DNA from: Clostridia bacterium
Lineage (GTDB): Bacteria > Bacillota > Clostridia > Christensenellales > CAG-1252
Reading direction: 5' to 3'
Assembly: GCA_017444385.1 (NCBI GenBank)
Contig: JAFSWQ010000014.1
Location: forward strand, 62,001-126,000
Length of the DNA: 64,000 nt
In this document: positions 11,215-18,829 of the stretch, piece after piece
Numbering within the stretch: position 1 is the first letter of the stretch
Layout: each line of letters starts with the position of its first letter
Position numbers and translations under genes: made by a program
The notes under the pieces: model-generated
Told to the model about the DNA's origin: nothing
The model's database searches: none
Seen by the model: the letters and a program-made list of their open reading frames with translations, nothing else

Positions 11215-11949
11215 CTACCTCCTATATTGAAAAAGATACATTGCAAGCGAAGCGCTGACTGCCGCGTTCAAAGACTCTACGCCGTTAGTCATCGGAATAC
11301 TGACGATTTTATTCGCTCTTTCTTTGAAAAATGCCGAAGCGCCTTTCGCTTCCGAGCCTACGATTACCGCATAAGGCGCACGCGGCGCGATAGAGAAAAT
11401 ATCCTCGCCGTGCATATCCAATAAGTAAACGTCACCCGTAAAGGAAAACTCTTCGTAACTCAACTCGAAACAGGGTATTCTGAACAAGCCGCTCATAGTG
11501 GAACGAACGCATTTCGGCGAATAAAGGTCTACCGAATCGAACGCGAAAACCGCGTCGAAGCCGCAAGCCGCAGCCGTGCGAATTATAGTCCCCGCGTTAC
11601 CCGCGTCCGAGATTCCGTCCATAATAAGCACTTTGGAAAAGTCCTTAATCGAGTATTCGGGGTACTCTACGACCGCGATAAGTCCCGACGGAGTTACCGT
11701 ATCGCCCACTCTTGCGAAGAGTTCGTCTTTCAAAACCACGACTTCGGCGGAAAACCTTTCGGCTATCGACAAAGCTTTACCTTCATTGTCGGGATTTGCG
11801 AAGATATACTCTACCTTGACGTTATCGGGTATATCCTTGACGCTGTTAACGCCTTCCACGATAAAACGCTTTGCTTCCCTGCGACCTTTTTTAGAGTACA
11901 AAGATCGCAAGTATTTTACTTTTGGATTGGCGTTACTTTCTATGATCAT
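11215..11949 (-). CDS. TrmH/SpoU family RNA 2'-O-methyltransferase
   Basis: A SAM-dependent methyltransferase for ribose 2'-OH groups of rRNA or tRNA. At 244 aa it has an N-terminal substrate-binding domain (KVKYLRSLYSKKGRR...FIVEG) and a C-terminal trefoil-knot domain. The knot motifs are DAGNAGTIIRTAAACG, VIVGSEAKG and PMTNGVESLNAAVSASL. The target base is unknown; the gene's place after rplT resembles the rlmB-like ysgA of Bacilli. Its ATG lies only about 12 bases past the rplT terminator and has just a weak GCGAAG-like site, so its expression may depend on read-through. Confidence 0.93.
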   Translation of the reverse strand: MIIESNANPKVKYLRSLYSKKGRREAKRFIVEGVNSVKDIPDNVKVEYIFANPDNEGKALSIAERFSAEVVVLKDELFARVGDTVTPSGLIAVVEYPEYSIKDFSKVLIMDGISDAGNAGTIIRTAAACGFDAVFAFDSVDLYSPKCVRSTMSGLFRIPCFELSYEEFSFTGDVYLLDMHGEDIFSIAPRAPYAVIVGSEAKGASAFFKERANKIVSIPMTNGVESLNAAVSASLAMYLFQYRR

Positions 11950-11960
11950 ACTTCGCTTAT

Positions 11961-11991
11961 AAAAATCGCCGACAAGTAAACACTTGCCGGC
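11961..11991 (-). terminator. Terminator between rplT and the trmH-family gene
   Basis: The stem GCCGGCAAG / CTTGTCGGC (one wobble) with a 6-base loop is followed by GATTTTTAT on the minus strand. It lies 12 bases past the rplT stop and 12 bases ahead of the next ATG. Confidence 0.8.
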
Positions 11992-12002
11992 AACGTTGAT
12001 TA

Positions 12003-12365
12003 TTACTTGTTAGCCGCGATAGCGTCTTTGGCTTTGCCTGCCAAAACTGCGAACGCTTCTTGATCGTTGACGGCGATATCGGCGAGGACCTTACGATTGA
12101 GGTCGATACCGGCAAGTTTCAAACCGTACATCATTTGGCTGTAAGAAATACCGCTTACGCGGGCTTGAGCGTTGATACGCGCGATCCAAAGGCGACGGAA
12201 ATCTCTCTTCTTCGCCTTTCTGCCGACGTATGCGTAGCTCATGGATTTCATGACGGCTTCACGAGAAACTCTGTATAAGTTCTTCTTGGAACCCCAGTAA
12301 CCCTTTGCAAGCTTAAATATTTTTCTGCGTTTTTTAACTGCGTTGACCGCTCTCTTAACTCTCAT
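12003..12365 (-). CDS. rplT: 50S ribosomal protein L20
   Basis: An early-assembly 23S rRNA-binding protein and, in many Firmicutes, the repressor of its own infC-rpmI-rplT operon. It has 120 aa, a very basic N-terminal extension ([20 protein letters not shown]) and a globular C-terminal domain ([17 protein letters not shown]). The order infC-rpmI-rplT is the standard one, and the leader upstream of infC has the structures expected for L20 feedback. Confidence 0.98.
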   Translation of the reverse strand: MRVKRAVNAVKKRRKIFKLAKGYWGSKKNLYRVSREAVMKSMSYAYVGRKAKKRDFRRLWIARINAQARVSGISYSQMMYGLKLAGIDLNRKVLADIAVNDQEAFAVLAGKAKDAIAANK

Positions 12366-12376
12366 ATTCTACCTCC

Positions 12377-12574
12377 TTATTGCTTGGGCAACATATTTCC
12401 GAGAGTCTTCTCGAAAGATTTGTCCACGTAACCGCCTGCTCTCAAGCCGCGTTTTCTCTTAGTTTCTTTCTTGGTTAGAATATGGTTTTTACCCATCTTT
12501 GCTCTTTTGATTTTCCCGTTTTTAGTAACGCGAAAACGTTTGCCTGCACCGGAGTGCGATTTCATTTTTGGCAT
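12377..12574 (-). CDS. rpmI: 50S ribosomal protein L35
   Basis: A small basic ribosomal protein of 65 aa, starting [14 protein letters not shown] and containing the conserved KNHILTKK segment. It lies 15 bases after infC and 11 bases before rplT, each with an AGGAGGT-like site, so the three genes form one operon. Confidence 0.97.
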   Translation of the reverse strand: MPKMKSHSGAGKRFRVTKNGKIKRAKMGKNHILTKKETKRKRGLRAGGYVDKSFEKTLGNMLPKQ

Positions 12575-12589
12575 AATATTACCTCCGAA

Positions 12590-13108
12590 TTATTTTTTAT
12601 TTTGCGGAGCAAGAGTCATTCTGATATTGTTGCCCTCTACTACGGGCGCTTGCTCCATCACCGCGTTCTCCATCAATGCGAAGAACTCGTTCATGATCTT
12701 GATACCGTTTTCGGGACGTTTATTTTGTCTTCCGTGCATACGGATAACAACCTTCACTTTGTCCCCGTCGGCAAGAAATTCGTTAGCCTTTTTGGCTTTT
12801 ACTTTCAAATCCCCAACGTCGATGGAAATGGAAAGTTGAACTTCTTTGATTTTTATAATGACTTGATTCTTACGGCTTTGCTTCTCTTTCTTCTCCGCGT
12901 CGTAACGGAACTTGGGATAATCGAGAATTTTGCAAAGCGCTTTACGATCGTCTTTGGCGGGTTGGAGTAATACGAGATCCAAACCCATATCGTCGGCTAT
13001 CCGTAACGCTTCTTGTATAGGCAATACGCCGAAGTTGTTGCCGGTCGCGCCGTCGATCACCATAACTTCCTTTTCACGAATTTGATCGTTAATGATAAAG
13101 TCTTTTAT
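12590..13108 (-). CDS. infC: Translation initiation factor IF-3 with a probable ATA start codon
   Basis: IF-3 binds the 30S subunit, checks the start codon and initiator tRNA, and prevents subunit joining. The N-domain begins IINDQIREKEVMVID and the C-domain holds the VIIRMHGRQ-type segment. There is no ATG, GTG or TTG where the family starts. A perfect GGAGG at 13117-13121 sits 8 bases ahead of an in-frame ATA at 13106-13108, giving 172 aa, which is the normal length. Longer in-frame readings run back through the SD and the leader hairpin. Non-standard starts (AUU, AUA, AUC) are a known feature of infC and allow IF-3 to limit its own synthesis. Confidence 0.93.
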   Translation of the reverse strand: MKDFIINDQIREKEVMVIDGATGNNFGVLPIQEALRIADDMGLDLVLLQPAKDDRKALCKILDYPKFRYDAEKKEKQSRKNQVIIKIKEVQLSISIDVGDLKVKAKKANEFLADGDKVKVVIRMHGRQNKRPENGIKIMNEFFALMENAVMEQAPVVEGNNIRMTLAPQNKK

Positions 13109-13250
13109 AAGTCTATCCTCCAAAATAAAATATCGAGTGGCAGAAGCCTCTCGATACAAGAATAACAAACGCAGACTAACGTCGGCGCGGATATTGTTTG
13201 TAAGAACGCGGGAGTAACGGAATACTCGAGGTGAGAAACTTCTACTTCGT
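13109..13250 (-). promoter_or_regulatory. Probable L20-type autoregulatory leader of infC-rpmI-rplT
   Basis: The leader of about 140 bases starts with an inverted repeat (AGTAACG at its 5' end, CGTTACT about 40 bases on). It ends with a terminator-like hairpin, TATCGAG / CTCGATA followed by TTTTATTTT, at about 13127-13158, immediately before the infC SD. In Bacilli, L20 binds such a leader and causes termination. I infer the class from position and these stems, not from a covariance match. Confidence 0.55.
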
Positions 13251-13254
13251 TACT

Positions 13255-13283
13255 ATATTACCATTACTTACCGCGTTTGTCAA
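13255..13283 (-). promoter_or_regulatory. Promoter for infC-rpmI-rplT
   Basis: TTGACA and TAATAT with a 17-base spacer on the minus strand, between the thrS stop and the infC leader. Confidence 0.75.
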
Positions 13284-13302
13284 ACGTTTTTTAAAATAAT
13301 TT

Positions 13303-15234
13303 TTACTTCTTCTCGTCGAATTTTTTACGGATAAGCGCGATGAAGTCGTCGGCGGTCATTTCGGTCACGCTGTTTTCCGCTCTTCCGTCTCTTACGGATA
13401 CCACGCCTTTTTCGATATCTCTATCGCCCAATACGAGCATATAAGGTATCTTTTCCACTTGTGCGTCGCGGACTTTGCGTTGCACTTTCTCGTTACGGAT
13501 ATCCATTTCCGCTCTTACACCCGCTCTTTGCAATTTTTCGGTGAGTTCTTTAACGGCGTCCACGTTTCTTTCTGTCAAAGAGATGACTTTCGCTTGAACG
13601 GGGCTGAGCCATACGGGCATCGCGCCGGCATACTTTTCGATAAGCATAGCGAGCGTTCTCTCGTAGCAACCGATAGAGCTGCGGTGAATGATATAAGGAG
13701 TAGCTTTTTGACCGTTTTCGTCGATATAGGTCATACCGAATCTCGCGGCGGATGCAAAGTCGATCTGTATGGTTATAATGGTATCTTCTTTACCGTGAAC
13801 GTTTTTCGCCTGAACGTCGAGTTTAGGTCCGTAGAACGCCGCTTCGTCGTCCGCTTCGACGTACTTCAAACCGAGATTATCGAGAATGTTTCTCATCATA
13901 TTTTGAGTGGCTTCCCACGCTTCGGGATCGTTGATATACTTCTCGGTGTTATTGGGGTCCCACTTGCTGAATCTAAACGTAACGTCCTCTCTCAAACCTA
14001 CGCAGTCGAGGAAGTAATAGCTCATCTCTAACGCTCTCTTGAATTCGCTGTCTATTTGATCGGCGGTACAAATGGTATGTCCGTCCGCCAACGTGAATTG
14101 ACGTACTCTTATCAAACCGTGCATTTCGCCGCTCGCTTCTTTACGGAACAAGGTCGCGGTTTCGGCAAAACGTACGGGAAGATCTCTGTAACTCTTCAAA
14201 CCGTTGTTATAGATTTGATATTGGAAAGGACAGGTCATAGGACGTAAAGCCATAGCCTCTTGCTCGTCGTCGGGATCGCCCAAAATGAACATTTTATCCC
14301 TATAATGGTCCCAGTGTCCGCTTATTTTATAGAGGTCGCTCTTCGCCATATAAGGCGTTTTGGTGAGCATATAGCCGCGTCTTTCCTCTTCGTCCTCTAC
14401 GAAACGTTGAAGGATTTGAACAATCTTCGCGCCCTTAGGCATAAGAAGGGGCAAACCTTGACCGATTATATCGCTCGTCATAAAGTAGCCGAGTTCTCTA
14501 CCGAGTTTATTATGGTCGCGTTTTTTGGCTTCTTCGAGTTTGGTAAGATAGGCTTCGAGGTCGGCTTTCTTGTCGAATGCGATGCCGTAAATACGAGTAA
14601 GCATCTTATTTTTCTCGTTTCCGCGCCAATAAGCGCCCGTGATGCTAATCAATTTAAACGCCTTTATTATGCCCGTGCTTTTAAGGTGAGGGCCGGCGCA
14701 AAGGTCAACGAAGTCGCCTTGACGATATAGAGAGATAGCCTCGCCTTCGGGAATATCCGAAATGAGTTCGACTTTGTAGGTCTCGTCAAAACCGCCCATT
14801 AATTTAAGGGCTTCTTCGCGAGAAACTTCTTCGCGCTTCATAGGAAGATTTGCTTTGATTATCTTCTTCATTTCCGCTTCTATCTTGTCGAGATCGTCGG
14901 CAGTGGGCGCGGTCTTAAAATCAAAATCGTAATAGAACCCGTTTTCAATAGCGGGGCCAATCGCCAATTTTGCGGTGGGGAATATTGCTTTTACCGCTTG
15001 CGCAAGTACGTGCGCGCAAGTGTGGTTGTAAACTCTCTTCGCCTCTTCGTCGTGCATAGTGATTATTCTGACGTCGGCGTCATGGTCTACGACGTAACTC
15101 AAATCTACGAGCTTACCGTCGACCATACCGCATATAGCGGCTCTACCCAAACCTTCGCTTATGCCCTTCGCGATATCTTCGATACTGACGGGCGCGTCGA
15201 ATTCTTTCTTCTCGTCTCTCAAAGTTAAAATCAT
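13303..15234 (-). CDS. thrS: Threonine-tRNA ligase
   Basis: Charges tRNA-Thr. The 643 aa protein has the full bacterial domain set: an N-terminal TGS domain (residues 1-60), an editing domain with the HTCAHVLAQA zinc-like motif, a class II catalytic core (MTCPFQYQIY, LPVRFAETATLFRKEASG, VRQFTLADGHTIC) and a C-terminal anticodon-binding domain. A T-box leader and a consensus promoter lie upstream, so expression should rise when tRNA-Thr is uncharged. Confidence 0.98.
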   Translation of the reverse strand: MILTLRDEKKEFDAPVSIEDIAKGISEGLGRAAICGMVDGKLVDLSYVVDHDADVRIITMHDEEAKRVYNHTCAHVLAQAVKAIFPTAKLAIGPAIENGFYYDFDFKTAPTADDLDKIEAEMKKIIKANLPMKREEVSREEALKLMGGFDETYKVELISDIPEGEAISLYRQGDFVDLCAGPHLKSTGIIKAFKLISITGAYWRGNEKNKMLTRIYGIAFDKKADLEAYLTKLEEAKKRDHNKLGRELGYFMTSDIIGQGLPLLMPKGAKIVQILQRFVEDEEERRGYMLTKTPYMAKSDLYKISGHWDHYRDKMFILGDPDDEQEAMALRPMTCPFQYQIYNNGLKSYRDLPVRFAETATLFRKEASGEMHGLIRVRQFTLADGHTICTADQIDSEFKRALEMSYYFLDCVGLREDVTFRFSKWDPNNTEKYINDPEAWEATQNMMRNILDNLGLKYVEADDEAAFYGPKLDVQAKNVHGKEDTIITIQIDFASAARFGMTYIDENGQKATPYIIHRSSIGCYERTLAMLIEKYAGAMPVWLSPVQAKVISLTERNVDAVKELTEKLQRAGVRAEMDIRNEKVQRKVRDAQVEKIPYMLVLGDRDIEKGVVSVRDGRAENSVTEMTADDFIALIRKKFDEKK

Positions 15235-15283
15235 TTTATACTCCTTTACGGTCGAACCGTATCTAAATATTTCTCATATAAAC

Positions 15284-15475
15284 AAAAAAGCGCTCGTGCG
15301 GGAACGGATATTATCCGCGGTTCCATCCCGCTTGCTTGCGCCTCTTCATTAGTCTTAACGCGACGAACGTCCGCGTTTATCGGGTGGTACCTATCGGACG
15401 CTTACTGCGCGATCCCAGCCACTGCGCTCTCTCTAAGCAGCCTTTCCAACGGCGTGTCCCGTAACGGATATTCGA
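15284..15475 (-). promoter_or_regulatory. T-box riboswitch of thrS
   Basis: The minus strand carries the T-box core CGGGATGGAACCGCGG (15315-15330), whose TGGAACC matches the invariant UGGNACC bulge that pairs with the tRNA acceptor end. A competing terminator stem (GCGGGA with TCCCGC) runs into TTTTTT at 15284-15289. Upstream lies a long structured Stem I region rich in AGAGAG and GCGC pairs. Two overlapping ACC (Thr) triplets at 15382-15391 are candidate specifier codons. Placement before thrS makes threonine the expected ligand. Confidence 0.88.
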
Positions 15476-15483
15476 TTTTCTTC

Positions 15484-15512
15484 ATTATAATCCTTATCGC
15501 CTTCGATGTCAA
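15484..15512 (-). promoter_or_regulatory. Promoter for the thrS T-box transcript
   Basis: A perfect TTGACA and a perfect TATAAT with a 17-base spacer on the minus strand, ending just before the T-box region. Confidence 0.9.
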
Positions 15513-15763
15513 GGATTTTTTAGGCTTTCATAATTACTATTGCAAACGTTATCCTGCAACAAACCAACTTCTGTCTTTGCTTTTTTCTTCTCAAATCAAA
15601 ACAGCGATCAATTTTGAACCCCCGTTGCTCTGTGTTTTATATATAAAAAATAGATATAGTAAATAATATCAATAAATATAACACTCTTTACGCTTACTCG
15701 TCGCAATACTCATCTTATAGGTTTAGATAGTTGAATAATACTTTTCTATGAATTTTTATATAT
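15513..15763. other. Intergenic stretch without a recognised gene
   Basis: AT-rich sequence between the thrS promoter and the ppdK terminator. I see no ribosome binding site leading into a credible reading frame, no tRNA and no strong stem. Confidence 0.6.
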
Positions 15764-15798
15764 AAAAAAGGCTGTTCGGAAAGATTATCCAAACAGCC
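15764..15798 (-). terminator. Terminator after ppdK
   Basis: An 11-bp stem (GGCTGTTTGGA / TCCGAACAGCC on the minus strand, one wobble) is followed by TTTTTTATATA. It lies about 80 bases past the ppdK stop. Confidence 0.88.
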
Positions 15799-15878
15799 CG
15801 TTTTGGCGTTTACCCGTTTTCAAAGAAAGAATTCTCTCTTTAATTGGCGGGTAAAAGATAAATTCAGGTTAGCCTCGA

Positions 15879-18524
15879 TTATTTACGAGGATTCTTGATA
15901 TTCGCTTGAGCGGCGGCAAGACGCGCGATAGGCACTCTGAAAGGCGAACAAGAAACGTAATCCAAACCGATGTCGTGGCAGAATTCGATAGAAGTGGGTT
16001 CGCCACCGTGTTCACCGCAAATACCGCAGTGCAAGTTAGGACGAACTTCTCTACCCAAAGTAACCGCCATCTTCATAAGTTTACCAACGCCGATGGTGTC
16101 GAGTCTTACGAAAGGATCGGATTCGTAGATCTTCTTCTTGTAGTAATCGGCGAGGAACTTAGCGGCGTCGTCACGGCTGAAACCGAAGGTCATTTGAGTA
16201 AGGTCGTTGGTACCGAAGCAGAAGAATTGAGCTTCTTTCGCGATATCGTCGGCGGTCAATGCGGCGCGAGGTATCTCGATCATAGTACCTACGGTGTACT
16301 TCAAATTGCTGTTCGCTTCTTTGATGAGAGCGTCGGCGGTCTCAACAACGGTCTTCTTGCAATATTTCAACTCGTTGATATCGCCTACCAAGGGGATCAT
16401 TATCTCGGGAACTACGTTCCAGTCGGCGTGACGCGCTTGAACTGCGATAGCGGCCTTGATAACGGCTTTGGTTTGCATAACCGCGATCTCGGGATAGGTA
16501 ACCGCCAAACGGCAGCCACGGTGACCCATCATGGGGTTGAACTCGTGCAAAGACGCGCAAACTTGCTTGATATAAGCGACGGTCTTGTCTTGAGATTGAG
16601 CGAGGATTTCCATATCGATCTCGTTATTGGGAACGAACTCGTGAAGAGGCGGATCCAAGAAACGAATGGTGACGGGTTGTCCTTCCAATGCTTCCATAAG
16701 ACCTTCGAAGTCGGCTTGTTGCATAGGCTCGATCTTATCGAGGGCTTTCTTTCTCTCTTCTACGGATTCGGAGCAGATCATCTCGCGGAAAGGCTCGATT
16801 CTGCCGGGTCCGAAGAACATATGCTCGGTACGGCAAAGACCGATACCTTGAGCGCCGAGTTCGGCGGCTTTCTTAGCGTCCTTAACGGTGTCGGCATTGG
16901 TTCTGACTTCCAACGCTCTGTACTTATCCGCCAACTTCATAATTCTGCCGAAGTAACCGCTGTTGGGATCGGCGGGAACGGTCTTGATTATACGGTTGTA
17001 GATCTTACCGGTGGAGCCGTCCAAAGAAATTTCGTCGCCTTCGTGGAAAGTTTGACCTTTAAGGGTAAATTCTTTAGCTTCTTCGTTCATCTTGATAGCT
17101 TCGCAACCGGAAACGCAGCAAGTACCCATACCGCGAGCAACGACTGCAGCGTGAGAAGTTTGTCCGCCGCGAACGGTGAGGATGCCTTGAGCGAACTTCA
17201 TACCTTCGATATCTTCGGGGGAAGTCTCAAGTCTTACCAAGATAACTTTCTTCTTTTCTTTGCCGAGTCTTACGGCTTCTTCTGCGGTGAATACGATCTT
17301 ACCTGCGGCGGCTCCGGGAGAGGCGGCGATACCTTCGCCGATAACGTTCTTCGCGTTCGCGGCTTTGAGGTCGTCAACGTCGAATTGAGGGTGCAAGAGC
17401 ATATCGAGGGATTGAGCGTCGATTTGCATCAAAGCTTCTTGCTCGGTGATCATGCCTTCGTCGATAAGGTCGCAAGCGATCTTGATAGCGGCGGCGGCGG
17501 TACGTTTGCCGTTACGGGTTTGCAACATATAGAGTTTCTTTCTTTCGATGGTGAATTCCATATCTTGCATATCGCGATAGTGGTCTTCCAAAATCTTGCA
17601 AACGTTGAGGAATTGATCGTAGACTTCGGGAAGAACTTCCTTCATTTGAGAAATGGGCATAGGAGTACGAACGCCCGCAACGACGTCTTCGCCTTGCGCG
17701 TTCATAAGGAATTCGCCCATCAAACCCTTAACGCCGGTAGAGGGGTTACGAGTGAACGCGACGCCGGTGCCGCAATCATCGCCCATGTTACCGAAAGCCA
17801 TCATTTGTACGTTGACCGCAGTACCCCAGCTGTAAGGGATATTGTGATCCATACGATAGATGTTTGCACGGGGGTTGTCCCAGCTTCTGAAAACGGCTTT
17901 GATAGCCTCGAAGAGTTGAACCTTGGGATCGTCGGGGAAATCCGCGCCGAGTTGTTTCTTATATTCGGCTTTGAATTGGTTAGCCAAAGCTTTGAGGTCG
18001 TCTGCGGAAAGATCTACGTCGAACTTAACGCCCTTCGCTTCTTTCATCTTGTCGATGAGAGCCTCGAAATACTTTTTACCGACTTCCATAACGACGTCGG
18101 AGAACATTTGGATAAATCTTCTGTAGCAGTCCCACGCCCATCTCGGATTATTGGATTTTTTAGCCATAACGTTGACTACGTCTTCGTTGAGACCGAGATT
18201 GAGAATGGTGTCCATCATACCGGGCATAGACGCTCTTGCGCCCGAACGAACGGAAACCAAAAGAGGATTTTCTTTATCGCCGAACTTCTTGCCGGTGATC
18301 TGCTCCATCTTGGCGACGTACTCCATGATTTCGGCTTGAATATCGTCGTTGATCTTTCTGCCGTCTTCATAGTATTGAGTACACGCTTCGGTGCTGATAG
18401 TGAAACCTTGAGGTACGGGCAAGCCGAGGTTGGTCATTTCAGCCAAGTTAGCGCCCTTACCGCCGAGTAATTCACGCATTTTCGCATTGCCTTCAGTAAA
18501 AAGGTATACGTATTTCTTCTTCAT
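15879..18524 (-). CDS. ppdK: Pyruvate, phosphate dikinase
   Basis: Interconverts pyruvate, ATP and phosphate with PEP, AMP and pyrophosphate at the pyruvate/PEP node. The 881 aa length is typical. Domains in order: an ATP-grasp nucleotide-binding domain (ELLGGKGANLAEM near the start), the swivelling phosphohistidine domain with GGQTSHAAVVARGMG, and a C-terminal PEP/pyruvate TIM barrel ending with the catalytic Cys motif HCGICGEHGG. It has its own promoter and terminator, so it is a single-gene unit. The strongly biased codon use, which leaves an 854-codon antisense frame open, suggests high expression. Confidence 0.98.
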   Translation of the reverse strand: MKKKYVYLFTEGNAKMRELLGGKGANLAEMTNLGLPVPQGFTISTEACTQYYEDGRKINDDIQAEIMEYVAKMEQITGKKFGDKENPLLVSVRSGARASMPGMMDTILNLGLNEDVVNVMAKKSNNPRWAWDCYRRFIQMFSDVVMEVGKKYFEALIDKMKEAKGVKFDVDLSADDLKALANQFKAEYKKQLGADFPDDPKVQLFEAIKAVFRSWDNPRANIYRMDHNIPYSWGTAVNVQMMAFGNMGDDCGTGVAFTRNPSTGVKGLMGEFLMNAQGEDVVAGVRTPMPISQMKEVLPEVYDQFLNVCKILEDHYRDMQDMEFTIERKKLYMLQTRNGKRTAAAAIKIACDLIDEGMITEQEALMQIDAQSLDMLLHPQFDVDDLKAANAKNVIGEGIAASPGAAAGKIVFTAEEAVRLGKEKKKVILVRLETSPEDIEGMKFAQGILTVRGGQTSHAAVVARGMGTCCVSGCEAIKMNEEAKEFTLKGQTFHEGDEISLDGSTGKIYNRIIKTVPADPNSGYFGRIMKLADKYRALEVRTNADTVKDAKKAAELGAQGIGLCRTEHMFFGPGRIEPFREMICSESVEERKKALDKIEPMQQADFEGLMEALEGQPVTIRFLDPPLHEFVPNNEIDMEILAQSQDKTVAYIKQVCASLHEFNPMMGHRGCRLAVTYPEIAVMQTKAVIKAAIAVQARHADWNVVPEIMIPLVGDINELKYCKKTVVETADALIKEANSNLKYTVGTMIEIPRAALTADDIAKEAQFFCFGTNDLTQMTFGFSRDDAAKFLADYYKKKIYESDPFVRLDTIGVGKLMKMAVTLGREVRPNLHCGICGEHGGEPTSIEFCHDIGLDYVSCSPFRVPIARLAAAQANIKNPRK

Positions 18525-18577
18525 ACAGTTCCTCCTGTGAAATAATTTTCGGATTTGATATCCTTTACAATATTGTT

Positions 18578-18606
18578 ATTATATAACAAAAGATAAATTT
18601 TGTAAA
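18578..18606 (-). promoter_or_regulatory. Promoter for ppdK
   Basis: TTTACA and TATAAT with a 17-base spacer on the minus strand. A CAGGAGGA ribosome binding site follows just before the ATG. Confidence 0.82.
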
Positions 18607-18761
18607 TATTTATATCAACAAAAATTAAAACATTTTTTCTTTTCTAACGAATCAAAGCGTAAAACGCGGGCAAAATCCTCTTCTATCATTGAAACGCGTC
18701 GAGAAAACGGCGATATATCTTTTTTTATCGAAGAGTAAACCCTATTTTTCTAAAACGAGTA

Positions 18762-18790
18762 TTGACAAGGAGCTAATAGTAATATATAAT
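18762..18790 (+). promoter_or_regulatory. Promoter for the SGNH-hydrolase lipoprotein
   Basis: A perfect TTGACA and a perfect TATAAT with a 17-base spacer on the plus strand, 39 bases before the ATG. The rest of the 18525-18829 gap holds only this promoter, the divergent ppdK promoter and unremarkable sequence. Confidence 0.9.
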
Positions 18791-18829
18791 TTTTATAAAT
18801 AATTCCCTTAAAATATAAAGGAGATAGAT

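Noticed and set aside
15454-15666. A 70-codon frame on the plus strand across the thrS promoter
   Set aside because: It overlaps the thrS promoter and start of the T-box leader on the other strand, lacks a ribosome binding site and resembles nothing.
16342-16560. A basic frame on the same strand as ppdK but in another phase
   Set aside because: It lies wholly within the conserved PPDK PEP-binding domain and has no independent signals.
15906-18470. An 854-codon open frame antisense to ppdK
   Set aside because: It is a shadow. The codon preferences of highly expressed ppdK avoid the triplets that would make antisense stops; the frame has no ribosome binding site and no recognisable domain.
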